Part shown: in pieces, positions 56,815-64,000 of the stretch
How positions within the stretch are numbered: the first letter of the stretch is position 1
Layout: every line of letters starts with the position of its first letter
NCBI GenBank assembly: GCA_963744345.1
Contig: CAVUTD010000024.1
Coordinates: forward strand, 272,011 to 336,010
DNA from: DASTFP01 sp963744345
GTDB lineage: Bacteria; Verrucomicrobiota; Verrucomicrobiia; Chthoniobacterales; Terrimicrobiaceae
DNA length: 64,000 nucleotides
Direction: 5' to 3'
The notes under the pieces: model-generated
What the model saw: only the letters and a program-made list of their open reading frames with translations
Told to the model about the DNA's origin: nothing
Database searches by the model: none
Position numbers and translations under genes: made by a program

Positions 56815-57638
56815 GACGATGCAGAGAGCGGCGAAGAAGGTTTTCGCGAGTTTGTCATAGCGTGTGGCAATGCGCCTGAAGTGTTTCACTTTGTTAAAAA
56901 AGCGTTCGATACGGTTGCGCTCACGATAGCGGGCGTGATCGTAAGGGAGTTTGCGGGCGCGGGTTGGGATCGGTGGTATCACCGCCTGCACTCCGTCGTA
57001 ACTCAAGCGCTCACGAATGCGGTCGGCATCATAGGCTTTGTCCATCGTGGCCGATTCGAGCACGTTGTCGGGATCCAAGCTCTCATAGAGAGATTCAAAC
57101 TGGCGGCCGTCGTGGGCATGCCCGGCAGTGAGATGGAGGGCAACGCTGCAGTTTTCGTCAATAGTCGCCGCGTGGATTTTCGTGCTCAGTCCTCCACGAG
57201 AGCGCCCCAAAGCCTGGTCGCCGCCGTTTTTTTTGGCGCTCCTGCCGCGTGCTGGTGGGCTCGCACCGTTGTGGAGTCCATCAACAGATGACGGGCTTGG
57301 GCGAAGCATTCGCACTGAAGCCGCTGCCAAAGCCGCCGCCATACTCCCCGCTCTTCCCAGCGTCGAAATCGCATGGAGACTGCATGCCAGTAGCCCAACT
57401 CCGCTGGTAAATCCCGCCACGGGCAGCCCACACGATTCAAATACAAGACAGCTTCCAGAAAATCGCGATCACTCATTTCGGCAGGTGCTCCCGCACGCGA
57501 ATGCTTGGCCTCTTCTAAGGCTGCCTTGAGCTGCTCCCAAACACGATCGCTGATCATTACACGAGGATATTCTATCGCCATCCCAAGCTTAAATCAGCTC
57601 TCGCTAAAAAATTACATCTCTAAATTCGTGAACAGAAC
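56778..57638 (-). mobile_element. IS5-family insertion sequence, complete, 861 bp
   Basis: Perfect terminal inverted repeats GTTCTGTTCACGAATT are at both ends, flanked by a CTAG target duplication (56774-56777 and 57639-57642). The element holds a two-frame transposase on the minus strand. It inserted beside the left end of the IS1634-like element. Confidence 0.9.
56785..57581 (-). CDS. IS5-family transposase, two overlapping frames with A8 slippage site
   Basis: The first frame (57581 to 57186) reads DRVWEQLKAALEEAKHS, CPWRDLPAELGYWHAVSMRF and LMDSTTVRAHQHAAG with the first catalytic Asp. The second (to 56785) reads GDQALGRSRGGLSTKIHA, ATMDKAYDADRIRERL with the second Asp, and RERNRIERFFNKVKHFRRI with the catalytic Glu. 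The frames meet at eight A residues on the coding strand (57227-57234), a typical programmed slippage site in this IS group. Intact repeats and target duplication suggest a recent, possibly active copy. Confidence 0.9.
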
Positions 57639-57642
57639 CTAG

Positions 57643-59693
57643 CCCAACTTCCGCGTTTTTTTGATCGGAGTTTGATTTCATGCGGGGTTCAAGGCGCTTT
57701 CAGTGACTATTTGCCGGTTGCCAGTGCTTGACGGGCAAGAGGATTCGCTGGGGGATGCGCAGGGTTTGGTAGATATGTTGATGGATCTCTTCTGGCCGGG
57801 TGTCACGGCGGATAGTCAGGACCCGTCCATCGCTGGTGGGCAGGCGCACGGTGACGACCTGATGGGTGGAAAGTTGCTCTCGCAAGGTTTCCCAGGAGGT
57901 ATGAATGCCCCGATCCAAGAAGGCTCGCTCGATGCACACCAAGAGGTGGTAGGCCAGCACGCAAAGGAAGATGTGCGTCTCCACACGCCGCTCCAAGTGA
58001 TGGAAAATGGGTCGCTCGCACAAGGGAGTTTTCATGGTGCGAAAGGCGGATTCGACACGGGTAAGCAGGATGTAGGTGCGCCAGATTTCCTCGGCGTCCA
58101 GATCGCTGCGGCTCGTCTTGAGCAGGTAGCTGCCATCAAGGGCTTGAGCTTTCTGCTTACGCGCCTGATCTTCGCGCCAAGACAGGAGGCCTGTGGCTGG
58201 CTCGTAGTGGATCTGGTAGTAGCGCGCTACGCGGCTGTAACGCTCTTTTAAACGTCCGATGGCCTCATGGATCTTGGCCTCCTGGCGCAGGCGGCCCGAA
58301 GCGATGCGACCTTGCAGCTTTTCGATGTCAGCTAAGAAACGTGCCTGTGCTCTCTCTCGGATTGCCCGGTCTTTGAGGGTGCGTCCCTCGCTCCAGCACA
58401 GGGCCAGGGTCTGCGCGCCATCGGCGCCCGCTGCCGGCTTGACCAGCACACGCACCTTCTTCTGGCCAGGATTGCGGGAGGAAGCTTCGCGCACGATCTC
58501 CTGCCAGCCTTCCTCTTCTTCGAATTGCTCAAGATAGTCGGCCCTCTCGGACTGATGACCCGCCACCAGCCAGTGATGGCCGCGTGCGCGAATCGCGGCA
58601 AGGTTCTCCGCGCTGGCCATGCCGCGGTCCACCACCACGGTGGCTTGGGCTTTGTTTGCCATGCGCTGCTCAATGACCCCGAGCATCTCATCCACCGTCG
58701 TGGTGTCGGGACGGTTGCCGGCGAAGACTTCGTGGGCTTTGGGAAAGCCTTCGGCGTCGAGCACCAGGCCGACAAGCACTTGTTTGCAGTCAGGGCGCGA
58801 ATCGCGCGAGTAGCCACGCTGCGCCTTGGGATTGGCCAGGCATAGGCCCTCGAAGTAGGTCGAGGTCAGATCGTAAAGCAGGATGTTTTCCTTGAGCGAA
58901 AAGAGGCTCTTTTCCCGCCGGCAGAGCCCCGCTTCAATCTGCGCTCGCTTGGGATAAAGCTCGTCCATGTTGCGGTAAAGCCGGTCTTCATTGAGAGCCG
59001 AGAAGTCCGTTTTCAAAATGTCGCAAAGCGCGCTGCGGCGCACCCACTCGCTCATGGCTAGTTCTGAAGCGGGTTCAATCAGCCGGTTGAGCACCATCAA
59101 CTCGGTCAACAGGCGCGTTTTGTGCGAGAGCCCTGCTTTTGCCAGTATCTCTTCCAGGCCAAGCCGCTCCCAGATCTGATGGCCCACATGCACGGCGCCG
59201 GCTTGACGGGCCTGCTCGACTTCGAGGGCCTCGGTGTCAAACTCCACAGCCCTTCGTGTCGCTTTGGCACCATGCGGGGCCGCTGCGAGCTTGGCAGCTA
59301 TGGCTTGCTCGGGTGCGCTTTTAGCCAGCAGGCTCTCTTGTCCGCTCAAAGAGTCCTGGAGATTATGAGCCAGTCTAAGCCAATGCTCTCTTGGCGCCGG
59401 AGCCAGCGATCCGAGTGAGCAGACCACCCGGTGGCGGGGACCCCTTGGTGTGGCCACCGACTCTACCAGCAGATAATTGGAGTAGGTCTTGCTCTTGAGC
59501 TTCTTGCGGGTCTGCTTGATGAACACGGGTGCCTATATATTCAAATACAACCAGCAAACACAAGCATAAATATATTATCATTTCGTGACTATAATTGGCA
59601 TTTTTGACACACCTGACCAAGCAAAATAGAGCCTCCCCGGTTCGTTACCCGCCAAAAAAAAGCCCGAAAAACATCGGAAATGCGGAAGTCAGG
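57643..59693 (-). mobile_element. IS1634-family insertion sequence, 2051 bp
   Basis: The ends match over about 13 of 16 positions (CCCAACTTCCGCGTTT at the left; CCTGACTTCCGCATTT reading in from the right). The element is flanked by CCTAG on the right (59694-59698) and on the left before the IS5 insertion (56773-56777). It carries one transposase gene. Confidence 0.75.
57700..59526 (-). CDS. IS1634-family transposase
   Basis: 608 aa, intact. Motifs of the IS1634 branch of the IS4 superfamily: ILLYDLTSTYFEGLCLANPK with the first Asp, CKQVLVGLVLDAEGFPKAHE, VVVDRGMASAENLAAI with the second Asp, DGSYLLKTSRSDLDAEEIWR and VESAFRTMKTPL with the catalytic Glu. It occupies almost the whole element. 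Confidence 0.93.
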   Translation of the reverse strand: MFIKQTRKKLKSKTYSNYLLVESVATPRGPRHRVVCSLGSLAPAPREHWLRLAHNLQDSLSGQESLLAKSAPEQAIAAKLAAAPHGAKATRRAVEFDTEALEVEQARQAGAVHVGHQIWERLGLEEILAKAGLSHKTRLLTELMVLNRLIEPASELAMSEWVRRSALCDILKTDFSALNEDRLYRNMDELYPKRAQIEAGLCRREKSLFSLKENILLYDLTSTYFEGLCLANPKAQRGYSRDSRPDCKQVLVGLVLDAEGFPKAHEVFAGNRPDTTTVDEMLGVIEQRMANKAQATVVVDRGMASAENLAAIRARGHHWLVAGHQSERADYLEQFEEEEGWQEIVREASSRNPGQKKVRVLVKPAAGADGAQTLALCWSEGRTLKDRAIRERAQARFLADIEKLQGRIASGRLRQEAKIHEAIGRLKERYSRVARYYQIHYEPATGLLSWREDQARKQKAQALDGSYLLKTSRSDLDAEEIWRTYILLTRVESAFRTMKTPLCERPIFHHLERRVETHIFLCVLAYHLLVCIERAFLDRGIHTSWETLREQLSTHQVVTVRLPTSDGRVLTIRRDTRPEEIHQHIYQTLRIPQRILLPVKHWQPANSH

Positions 59694-59698
59694 CCTAG

Positions 59699-60566
59699 GT
59701 GAAGAAGACTTACGTCTTTCGGGAGGCCTGGCCGTATCACTTTGATCCGCTCTTTGACTGGATTTCCGCCCTGCCGATCTGCTCGAGCGCGAAGATTCTC
59801 CTGGCCCGCCTTCATAACAGCAACCGCACGCTGGAGCGGGTCAAGCGCGGGGAAGTCGGGCCATTTACTTCCCTGGGAGCTGCAGGAGATCGCCCGGACA
59901 TTCAGCCGGGCCAATTCGGCGGTAACCAAATGGCGTGCGGAATTAGAAGCCTGCGGAGCGGCCAGCTACGGCTCTGGTTCGTGGACTCTTCCCGTGCCGG
60001 AGTTCTTCCGTGAGACTCGCTTCACGCATTTCACTAAAGTGAAATCGGATTACACTTTAGTGAAATGCCCTTCTCTGTTGGAGCAGGGAGAAGAATATAA
60101 AGAAGGAATAAATACATACTCGCGCGCTGGCGCGCGCGATAATGGGCCTGTAGGAAACAAGAAACTTCGGGCCAAGGCGCACGCCGTTAAGCGCCGGCTT
60201 GCGCATCTTCATTGGGACAACTGCAAGGTGCGGTTCGACGAGGCGGTAGGGTTCTCCTTCGCCGTTGCAGCCCTGACCGCCGGCTTCCTCGAAGCCGACA
60301 TCATTGCCGCCTACGAACGCGCTCTGCACCGAAACCATGGGCGCGCCACCGATTGCCGGGCCCCATGGGACAACGGATCTACCGTGAGTGACGCCCGGGA
60401 GTTGCTCGCTAGAACCTCGCGGCGCTTTGAGCCGGGCCAGGTTAATCCCGAGATCGCCCGCCGAGTCCGCGAGAGCTTGCTCTCGGCATCCGCTTCCGAC
60501 CGACCGAAAGCAGTAGATCCGGCGTCAGTCACAGAGCGGCCTAATAATCGCTTTCCGACACAATGA
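59699..60566 (+). CDS. Winged-helix replication-initiator-like protein (copy 2), frame break near 59860
   Basis: GTG 59699 begins MKKTYVFREAWPYHFDPLFD, then ICSSAKILLARLHN, matching the start of the protein at 35092. Near 59860 the frame shifts, and HLLPWELQEIARTFSRANSA, then WRAELEACGAASY continues the winged-helix domain. The middle is encoded by two palindromic iterons (60028-60066). The C-terminal half contains HAVKRRLAHLHWDNCKVRFD and FAVAALTAGFLEADIIAAYE. The gene follows the right end of the IS1634-like element by 5 bp; its original upstream neighbour is the protein at 56473. Confidence 0.68.
60028..60066. repeat. Two palindromic iterons inside the Rep-like gene (copy 2)
   Basis: ATTTCACTAAAGTGAAAT (60028-60045) is two perfect 8-bp arms around AA. 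ATTACACTTTAGTGAAAT (60049-60066) has one mismatch. They are 21 bp apart and in the same relative place in the gene as the copy 1 iterons, but with a different sequence. Confidence 0.6.
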
Positions 60567-60938
60567 TCGCGGATCAGGCCATGTCCGGCAAGTGTGACCT
60601 CTGCCTTAACCGTACTGCAGGTTTCGGAGCCTTCCTCCATTCTTTCAGGCTCTCTTCGAATCGGCATTGGCAAGCCCTTCGAGCCCTTGGTCCGTGTCTC
60701 CCGGCACCTGCCGCTGAGCCCATCCGATCCGCCAGGATTTCTGACCTTTGCGCGCTTTTCCTAGGTCAAAGACGCGACAGGATAGCACTTCCCCTAGGGA
60801 AGTGCCGCGCGGGTCGCGTCCCGCTCTTTTCCCGCTCTTCCCTCCGCGTGTCAGGCACGCTCTGGGATGCCTCGCACCTGCCGGACTTCTCGCTTTCCGC
60901 AGTTCCTTCAATCGTTCGCTCTCACTGCGAAAATCACT
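60567..60938. promoter_or_regulatory. Candidate oriT/promoter region with a strong hairpin
   Basis: This 370 bp gap before the mobilization genes holds the inverted repeat GCACTTCCC / GGGAAGTGC (60785-60805) with a 3-base centre, followed by a GC-rich stretch and CCCGCTC direct repeats. A hairpin just upstream of mobilization genes is where an oriT would be expected. No nic site consensus could be assigned. Confidence 0.4.
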
Positions 60939-61169
60939 ATGGCTCATCAATCAAAATCCGGAACCACCCAATTCGCTCTCGATATCTCTCCCGATGCCAA
61001 GTTGCGATTTGAATCCCTTCACCAGTCGATGGGACTCAGGACGAAAGCTCAAACGTTCGAGGCCATTCTCTATTTCGTCTCGACCAAGGACAAGATCGAT
61101 CCCGCTGCGCTCCAGCGCATGGAAAAGAAAATCGATCACTCCATTCACCTTCTCGAATCCTTGACATGA
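60939..61169 (+). CDS. Small mobilization accessory protein (MobC/RHH-like)
   Basis: 76 aa from ATG 60939. SGTTQFALDISPDAKLRFES, then LRTKAQTFEAILYFVSTKD fits a ribbon-helix-helix DNA-binding protein, and the C-terminus is a short charged helix. The stop overlaps the relaxase start (ATGA), so the pair is cotranslated. Likely binds oriT with the relaxase. Confidence 0.65.
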   Translation: MAHQSKSGTTQFALDISPDAKLRFESLHQSMGLRTKAQTFEAILYFVSTKDKIDPAALQRMEKKIDHSIHLLESLT

Positions 61170-62131
61170 AAAACGGACAGATCTTTGCCCACAAGTCCAC
61201 CGCCCGAGCCGGCCTCGACTTGGAATATCTTGACGAAACATCCCGCCGGAAAGTGTCGCTTCGTGATCGGGCCGAGATGGATCAGCAGATCGGCAAGAAG
61301 CTCAAGCACTTCACCGACTATGCGTCAAAGGAAACGCTCGGACAGGTCCACGCGGGCGGATTCCTGCATCACAGCATCCGAATGAATCCGGGCGGGACGA
61401 GCACGGCGCCCTCTCAGCTCTCCAACGCCGAGCGCAAGCACCGCATCACCGAAGTCTGGCGAAAGCATCTGGCGAGATTTCCTTCCACTGCGAAACGTCC
61501 CGTAATCGCCCATCGGCTCATTTTCTCAATGTCCAAGGAACAGCACGATGCACTGACAGATGCAGGCATCAATCCGGACCAAGTCCTTCATTCAACGATG
61601 AAAAAGGTCATGCGAAGATTCAACGAGAGATTCCATCCCAACGATTCGATCGGATACGCCTACGGCCTTCATCACGACACGGCCAACCTCCACGTTCACG
61701 TCGCAATTTGTCCGCGCACCGAAAATGGCAGCTATGTGGGCTGCAGCACGTCGCGATCCAGCCAGTCCAAGCACAAGAAGCAGATGGACTGCATCAAATC
61801 ATGGTTCGAGATCGAAAACTCGCATTGGCAGGAAATTTTCAGCTCTCCACAGAAATTGGACGAGACGCTTTCCAAGCGCCTCGATGCCGACAAGCTTGTT
61901 TTTTCGCCGAAGACTGAATCACCTGCAGATGAACGCGCTGCAGAGCGCTCAAAATTCCGACTCATTTCGGTTGCAGCAGCTTTACCAGTCAATTCGCAAT
62001 CTGGAAGCATCGTTGGCCAACAAACGACGAGCACTCGGCGTGCAACGCAAAGCGCGCCTTGTTTCGCGACTCATTCGATCCCCTCAACCAAGGACCATGC
62101 AGCTTGCCGTCAAAATTGCCACGGCCGTTGA
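61166..62131 (+). CDS. Mobilization relaxase (copy 2)
   Basis: About 321 aa. The metal-binding motif HHDTANLHVHVAI near 172-184 is the HxDxxxxHxHxxI signature of conjugative relaxases. Upstream are HKSTARAGLDLEYLDET and FLHHSIRMNPGG. No catalytic Tyr can be assigned with confidence. After about residue 262 the sequence changes character (LPVNSQSGSIVGQQTTSTRR), while a coiled-coil frame runs in another frame from 61929, so a frame break near 61950 may have cut the true C-terminus. Confidence 0.75.
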   Translation: MKNGQIFAHKSTARAGLDLEYLDETSRRKVSLRDRAEMDQQIGKKLKHFTDYASKETLGQVHAGGFLHHSIRMNPGGTSTAPSQLSNAERKHRITEVWRKHLARFPSTAKRPVIAHRLIFSMSKEQHDALTDAGINPDQVLHSTMKKVMRRFNERFHPNDSIGYAYGLHHDTANLHVHVAICPRTENGSYVGCSTSRSSQSKHKKQMDCIKSWFEIENSHWQEIFSSPQKLDETLSKRLDADKLVFSPKTESPADERAAERSKFRLISVAAALPVNSQSGSIVGQQTTSTRRATQSAPCFATHSIPSTKDHAACRQNCHGR

Positions 62132-62291
62132 AAGCCGGTCGCTCCGCGAGCTTCAATCTCTTTTGTTTAAACTCAAGCGCCAATACCGAACGCTTCACAA
62201 ACGCTACTCCCAAATCTACGGATTCTCGTCTTATGCCCACCGAAACGACCAATATCAACAGATGTCGCAACGCGCCTCGCTCTCTCTTTGA
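61929..62291 (+). CDS. Coiled-coil protein or displaced relaxase C-terminus
   Basis: From ATG 61929 the frame reads LQQLYQSIRNLEASLANKRR and LRELQSLLFKLKRQYRTLHK, a long basic coiled coil ending at 62291. It overlaps the relaxase frame by about 200 bp. Either it is a separate gene or the relaxase tail after a one-base frame break; the high helix content of relaxase tails makes the second likely. Confidence 0.5.
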   Translation: MNALQSAQNSDSFRLQQLYQSIRNLEASLANKRRALGVQRKARLVSRLIRSPQPRTMQLAVKIATAVESRSLRELQSLLFKLKRQYRTLHKRYSQIYGFSSYAHRNDQYQQMSQRASLSL

Positions 62292-62638
62292 TTACCAATC
62301 TGAATGCCTTGACCCTGTCGTCCTGTCGGCCGCTGATTACAATAATAGCGCATTACTGTAAGCGGATGTAAGGAGCTGCAGTGAAACGAGTAGTGCACTT
62401 GCGGCCCCAGATCCGTCCAGATGTGGATGGCGTTGCCTTCCACATTCGGCGGCTACTGTGCCCCTGGTCCACCCTCTTCGGCAACCTGACGCATAGATTC
62501 ATTTGCGCTTACCCATTCCCGACAGCTGGGAGCCCTCCTTGGAAACTTTGCGCAGGTCGGTTGCTCCGACCTCCTAATAGACGCGGCGCCGGTCAAGAGC
62601 CATGCTGACGGACCATAAAAAACGTGGGGAGCAATATG
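62292..62638. other. Intergenic region, nothing recognised
   Basis: About 350 bp at the right end of the mobile region, with no recognisable gene, tRNA or clear terminator. Confidence 0.35.
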
Positions 62639-64000
62639 TTAGCAAAGAGGCAGCCGGAATCCACAACCTTCTGACCCGCTCGCTTTTTGACGACGATATT
62701 CTCCGTGGGTAGCTTCGGCGCGTTTCTCTAGCGAAACTGACTTCTGCTGTCTTGCGGTGCTGATAGCTGTCTGAAATGAAGCTTCAATTTGGGTTTCCTC
62801 AGCACCCATAGCCGCGAGAAAAACAGCGCGGAGCCGGTGCAATTCGGCACACCAAAAGCGCTCTTCAAATCTTTCGACCAGTGCTTCTGCCTCCTTGATT
62901 GCCTCAAGAGCTTCAGAAGTACCGATCTGCTAAGTGCAAAGCTTCAGCTTTCATTCCCAAGAGGTATGGCAGGCCTATGATTGCGCCAGTGGCCCGATAG
63001 TCTCGGATTCCGTCCTCGATCCACGAGACGCCTTCAACTGTGTCACCGGAAGCGCTGCGCGCCCAACCGCTGAGTATGGATCCTAGAGCCAGCCAATGCG
63101 CAAAATGGTGACGAGTTGACAGCTCAATGACATCTGATGCCAAGCGTTCCGCTTCAGAAGGATTACGCTCGTGGTAGGCGAAACTCGCTGCGTAATAAAT
63201 CGTGGAGGTTAATCCGTGCATATCTTTCAGTTCCTTCGCTAGTGAGATCGCTTCCACAATGTTCGGTTGGGATGCGACGATCTCTCCGAAGTGCCACGCG
63301 CAAAAGATCTCATAGCACAGACAAGTGGTGGCGGGCGCATCGAGGTCTTCCGCATGAGACTGTACGCTCCCCGAGCGCCAGATCTGGACGCCATGTATCG
63401 CCTGTCGTCGCCCAGCCTCAAAATCGCCCAAAAAGTGATGCGTCATTGCCAAAGCGCTGCAGGCTCCTACCATCCGCGCAGGATTGTTCTGCTCCCGCGC
63501 CAGCGAATAAACCCGTTGGGCAATCTGTATCGTTGCTGTGAGCTTGTCGTGCATGAGGGAGTAGCGCCACTGACCCATCAGTGCCACGTGCAGAAGCACG
63601 GGACGATTAAGCGAATGACACCGGGGCTCTGCGCGCTCGTAACAAATACGCGCTTCCGGTGCTCCCAAACCTCGCGTAGCCGTCAGGTACAGGCCCGCCT
63701 GCATGAGAACGAAGAGCTGATCTTCCGCCGTGAGACTCTGTCCCTCCACGCCCACTTCCACGAATGACCCCCAGCGTCCCTCTTGGAAGAAATGAACCAA
63801 AGCCGAGAGCAAGGCTCCTCGGGCTCCGAGGTTGTTAGCCGCGAAATAGGCATTTCCTCGCTGAATCCGGGGAATGTAAACCTCATGTAACGCCTCGCGA
63901 AACAGACCGGCATTGCAGCCGCAGATGACGGCTGAGAAAAGTGGTTCCATTTCACTGAAACTATTGGGCAACTGTGGCGCAAGCGTTTGATAGTGATGAA
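62639..64000 (-). CDS. TPR-containing C-terminal region of a large regulatory ATPase (partial, one frame break)
   Basis: Open from the right window edge. The frame is rich in TPR-like helices: GRWGSFVEVGVEGQSL, LFVLMQAGLYLTATRGLG, ARICYERAEPRCHSLNRPVL, LTATIQIAQRVYSLAREQNN, YYAASFAYHERNPSEAERLA, GVSWIEDGIRDYRATGAIIG. Near 62925 an extra T shifts the frame; the corrected frame reads TSEALEAIKEAEALVERFEE, then AELHRLRAVFLAAMGAEETQ to a stop at 62639. This repeat type forms the C-terminus of AAA/adenylate-cyclase-like regulators in Verrucomicrobia. The N-terminal ATPase and any DNA-binding domain are outside the window. Confidence 0.72.

Noticed and set aside
50664..62348. GATTACAATAATAG occurs at 50664-50677 and 62335-62348, flanking the mobile region
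   Set aside because: A 14-base match is expected several times by chance in 64 kb, the similarity does not extend, and it is not next to the integrase att-like site. Not used as an element boundary.

Overview
Organism. The window looks like a chromosomal segment of a soil-type member of Verrucomicrobiota. The evidence is a secreted protein ending in a VPDAGST C-terminal sorting tail (the VPDSG-CTERM type), an ECF sigma factor of the TRW/YWYPLYAF-ARRRGYSP type translationally coupled to a protein-kinase remnant, a giant Zn-ribbon/kinase/STAND/WD40 protein, and a TPR-containing regulator. I cannot name a genus. At least a dozen otherwise recognisable genes carry single-base frame breaks. Some lie in homopolymers and look like residual long-read errors. 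Others, in mobile-element remnants, look like real decay.

Layout. (1) 1-24.3 kb: a type I polyketide synthase (PKS) cluster. A PKS gene runs off the left edge on the minus strand. Divergently, an operon-like series encodes FAAL-ACP-KS-AT-KR-ACP, a P-loop NTPase, KS-(degenerate AT)-cMT-(degenerate KR)-ACP, KS-AT-KR-ACP, a type II thioesterase and an MbtH-like protein. A convergent MFS exporter follows. (2) 24.6-28.8 kb: a D-2-hydroxyacid dehydrogenase, a zinc alcohol dehydrogenase and a yellow/MRJP-like secreted protein. (3) 28.8-36.9 kb: a decayed VPDSG-CTERM gene, a RelE/HigB-type toxin with XRE antitoxin, a RecB-like nuclease fused to an IS66-type transposase, and a decayed mobilizable module (small protein, winged-helix Rep-like protein with internal iterons, TraD-like coiled coil, broken MobA/MobL relaxase). 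(4) 37.3-50.1 kb: a broken SMP-30 lactonase, an IS3 remnant, an AT-rich peptide/methyltransferase pair, a lipocalin-like protein divergent from the ECF sigma factor, a tandem pair of SnoaL-like secreted proteins, and a 2171-aa signalling kinase. (5) 50.3-62.3 kb: a mobile region with IS630- and IS110-like remnants, a tRNA-Tyr 3' fragment next to a tyrosine integrase, a three-gene cassette of unknown function, a DUF2283-like gene, and a second mobilizable module interrupted by nested IS5- and IS1634-family insertions. (6) 62.6-64.0 kb: the C-terminal part of a TPR regulator, running off the right edge.

How the genes work together. The PKS begins by activating a fatty acid (FAAL) and loading it on an ACP. 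Three elongation modules follow. The second should leave a C-methylated, unreduced beta-keto group, because its KR lacks the catalytic Tyr, and it probably borrows malonate because its AT lacks GHSxG. The third module has no thioesterase but ends in a docking-like tail, and the divergent gene at the left edge begins with a docking-like coiled coil. The chain is therefore probably handed to enzymes left of the window, where an NRPS module may also lie, given the MbtH protein. The two mobilizable modules share gene order, an overlapping start/stop between their first two genes, and palindromic iterons in the same place inside the Rep-like gene, but have different iteron sequences and relaxases. 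The integrase-linked three-gene cassette at 52.6-54.4 kb is the best candidate for an undescribed system.
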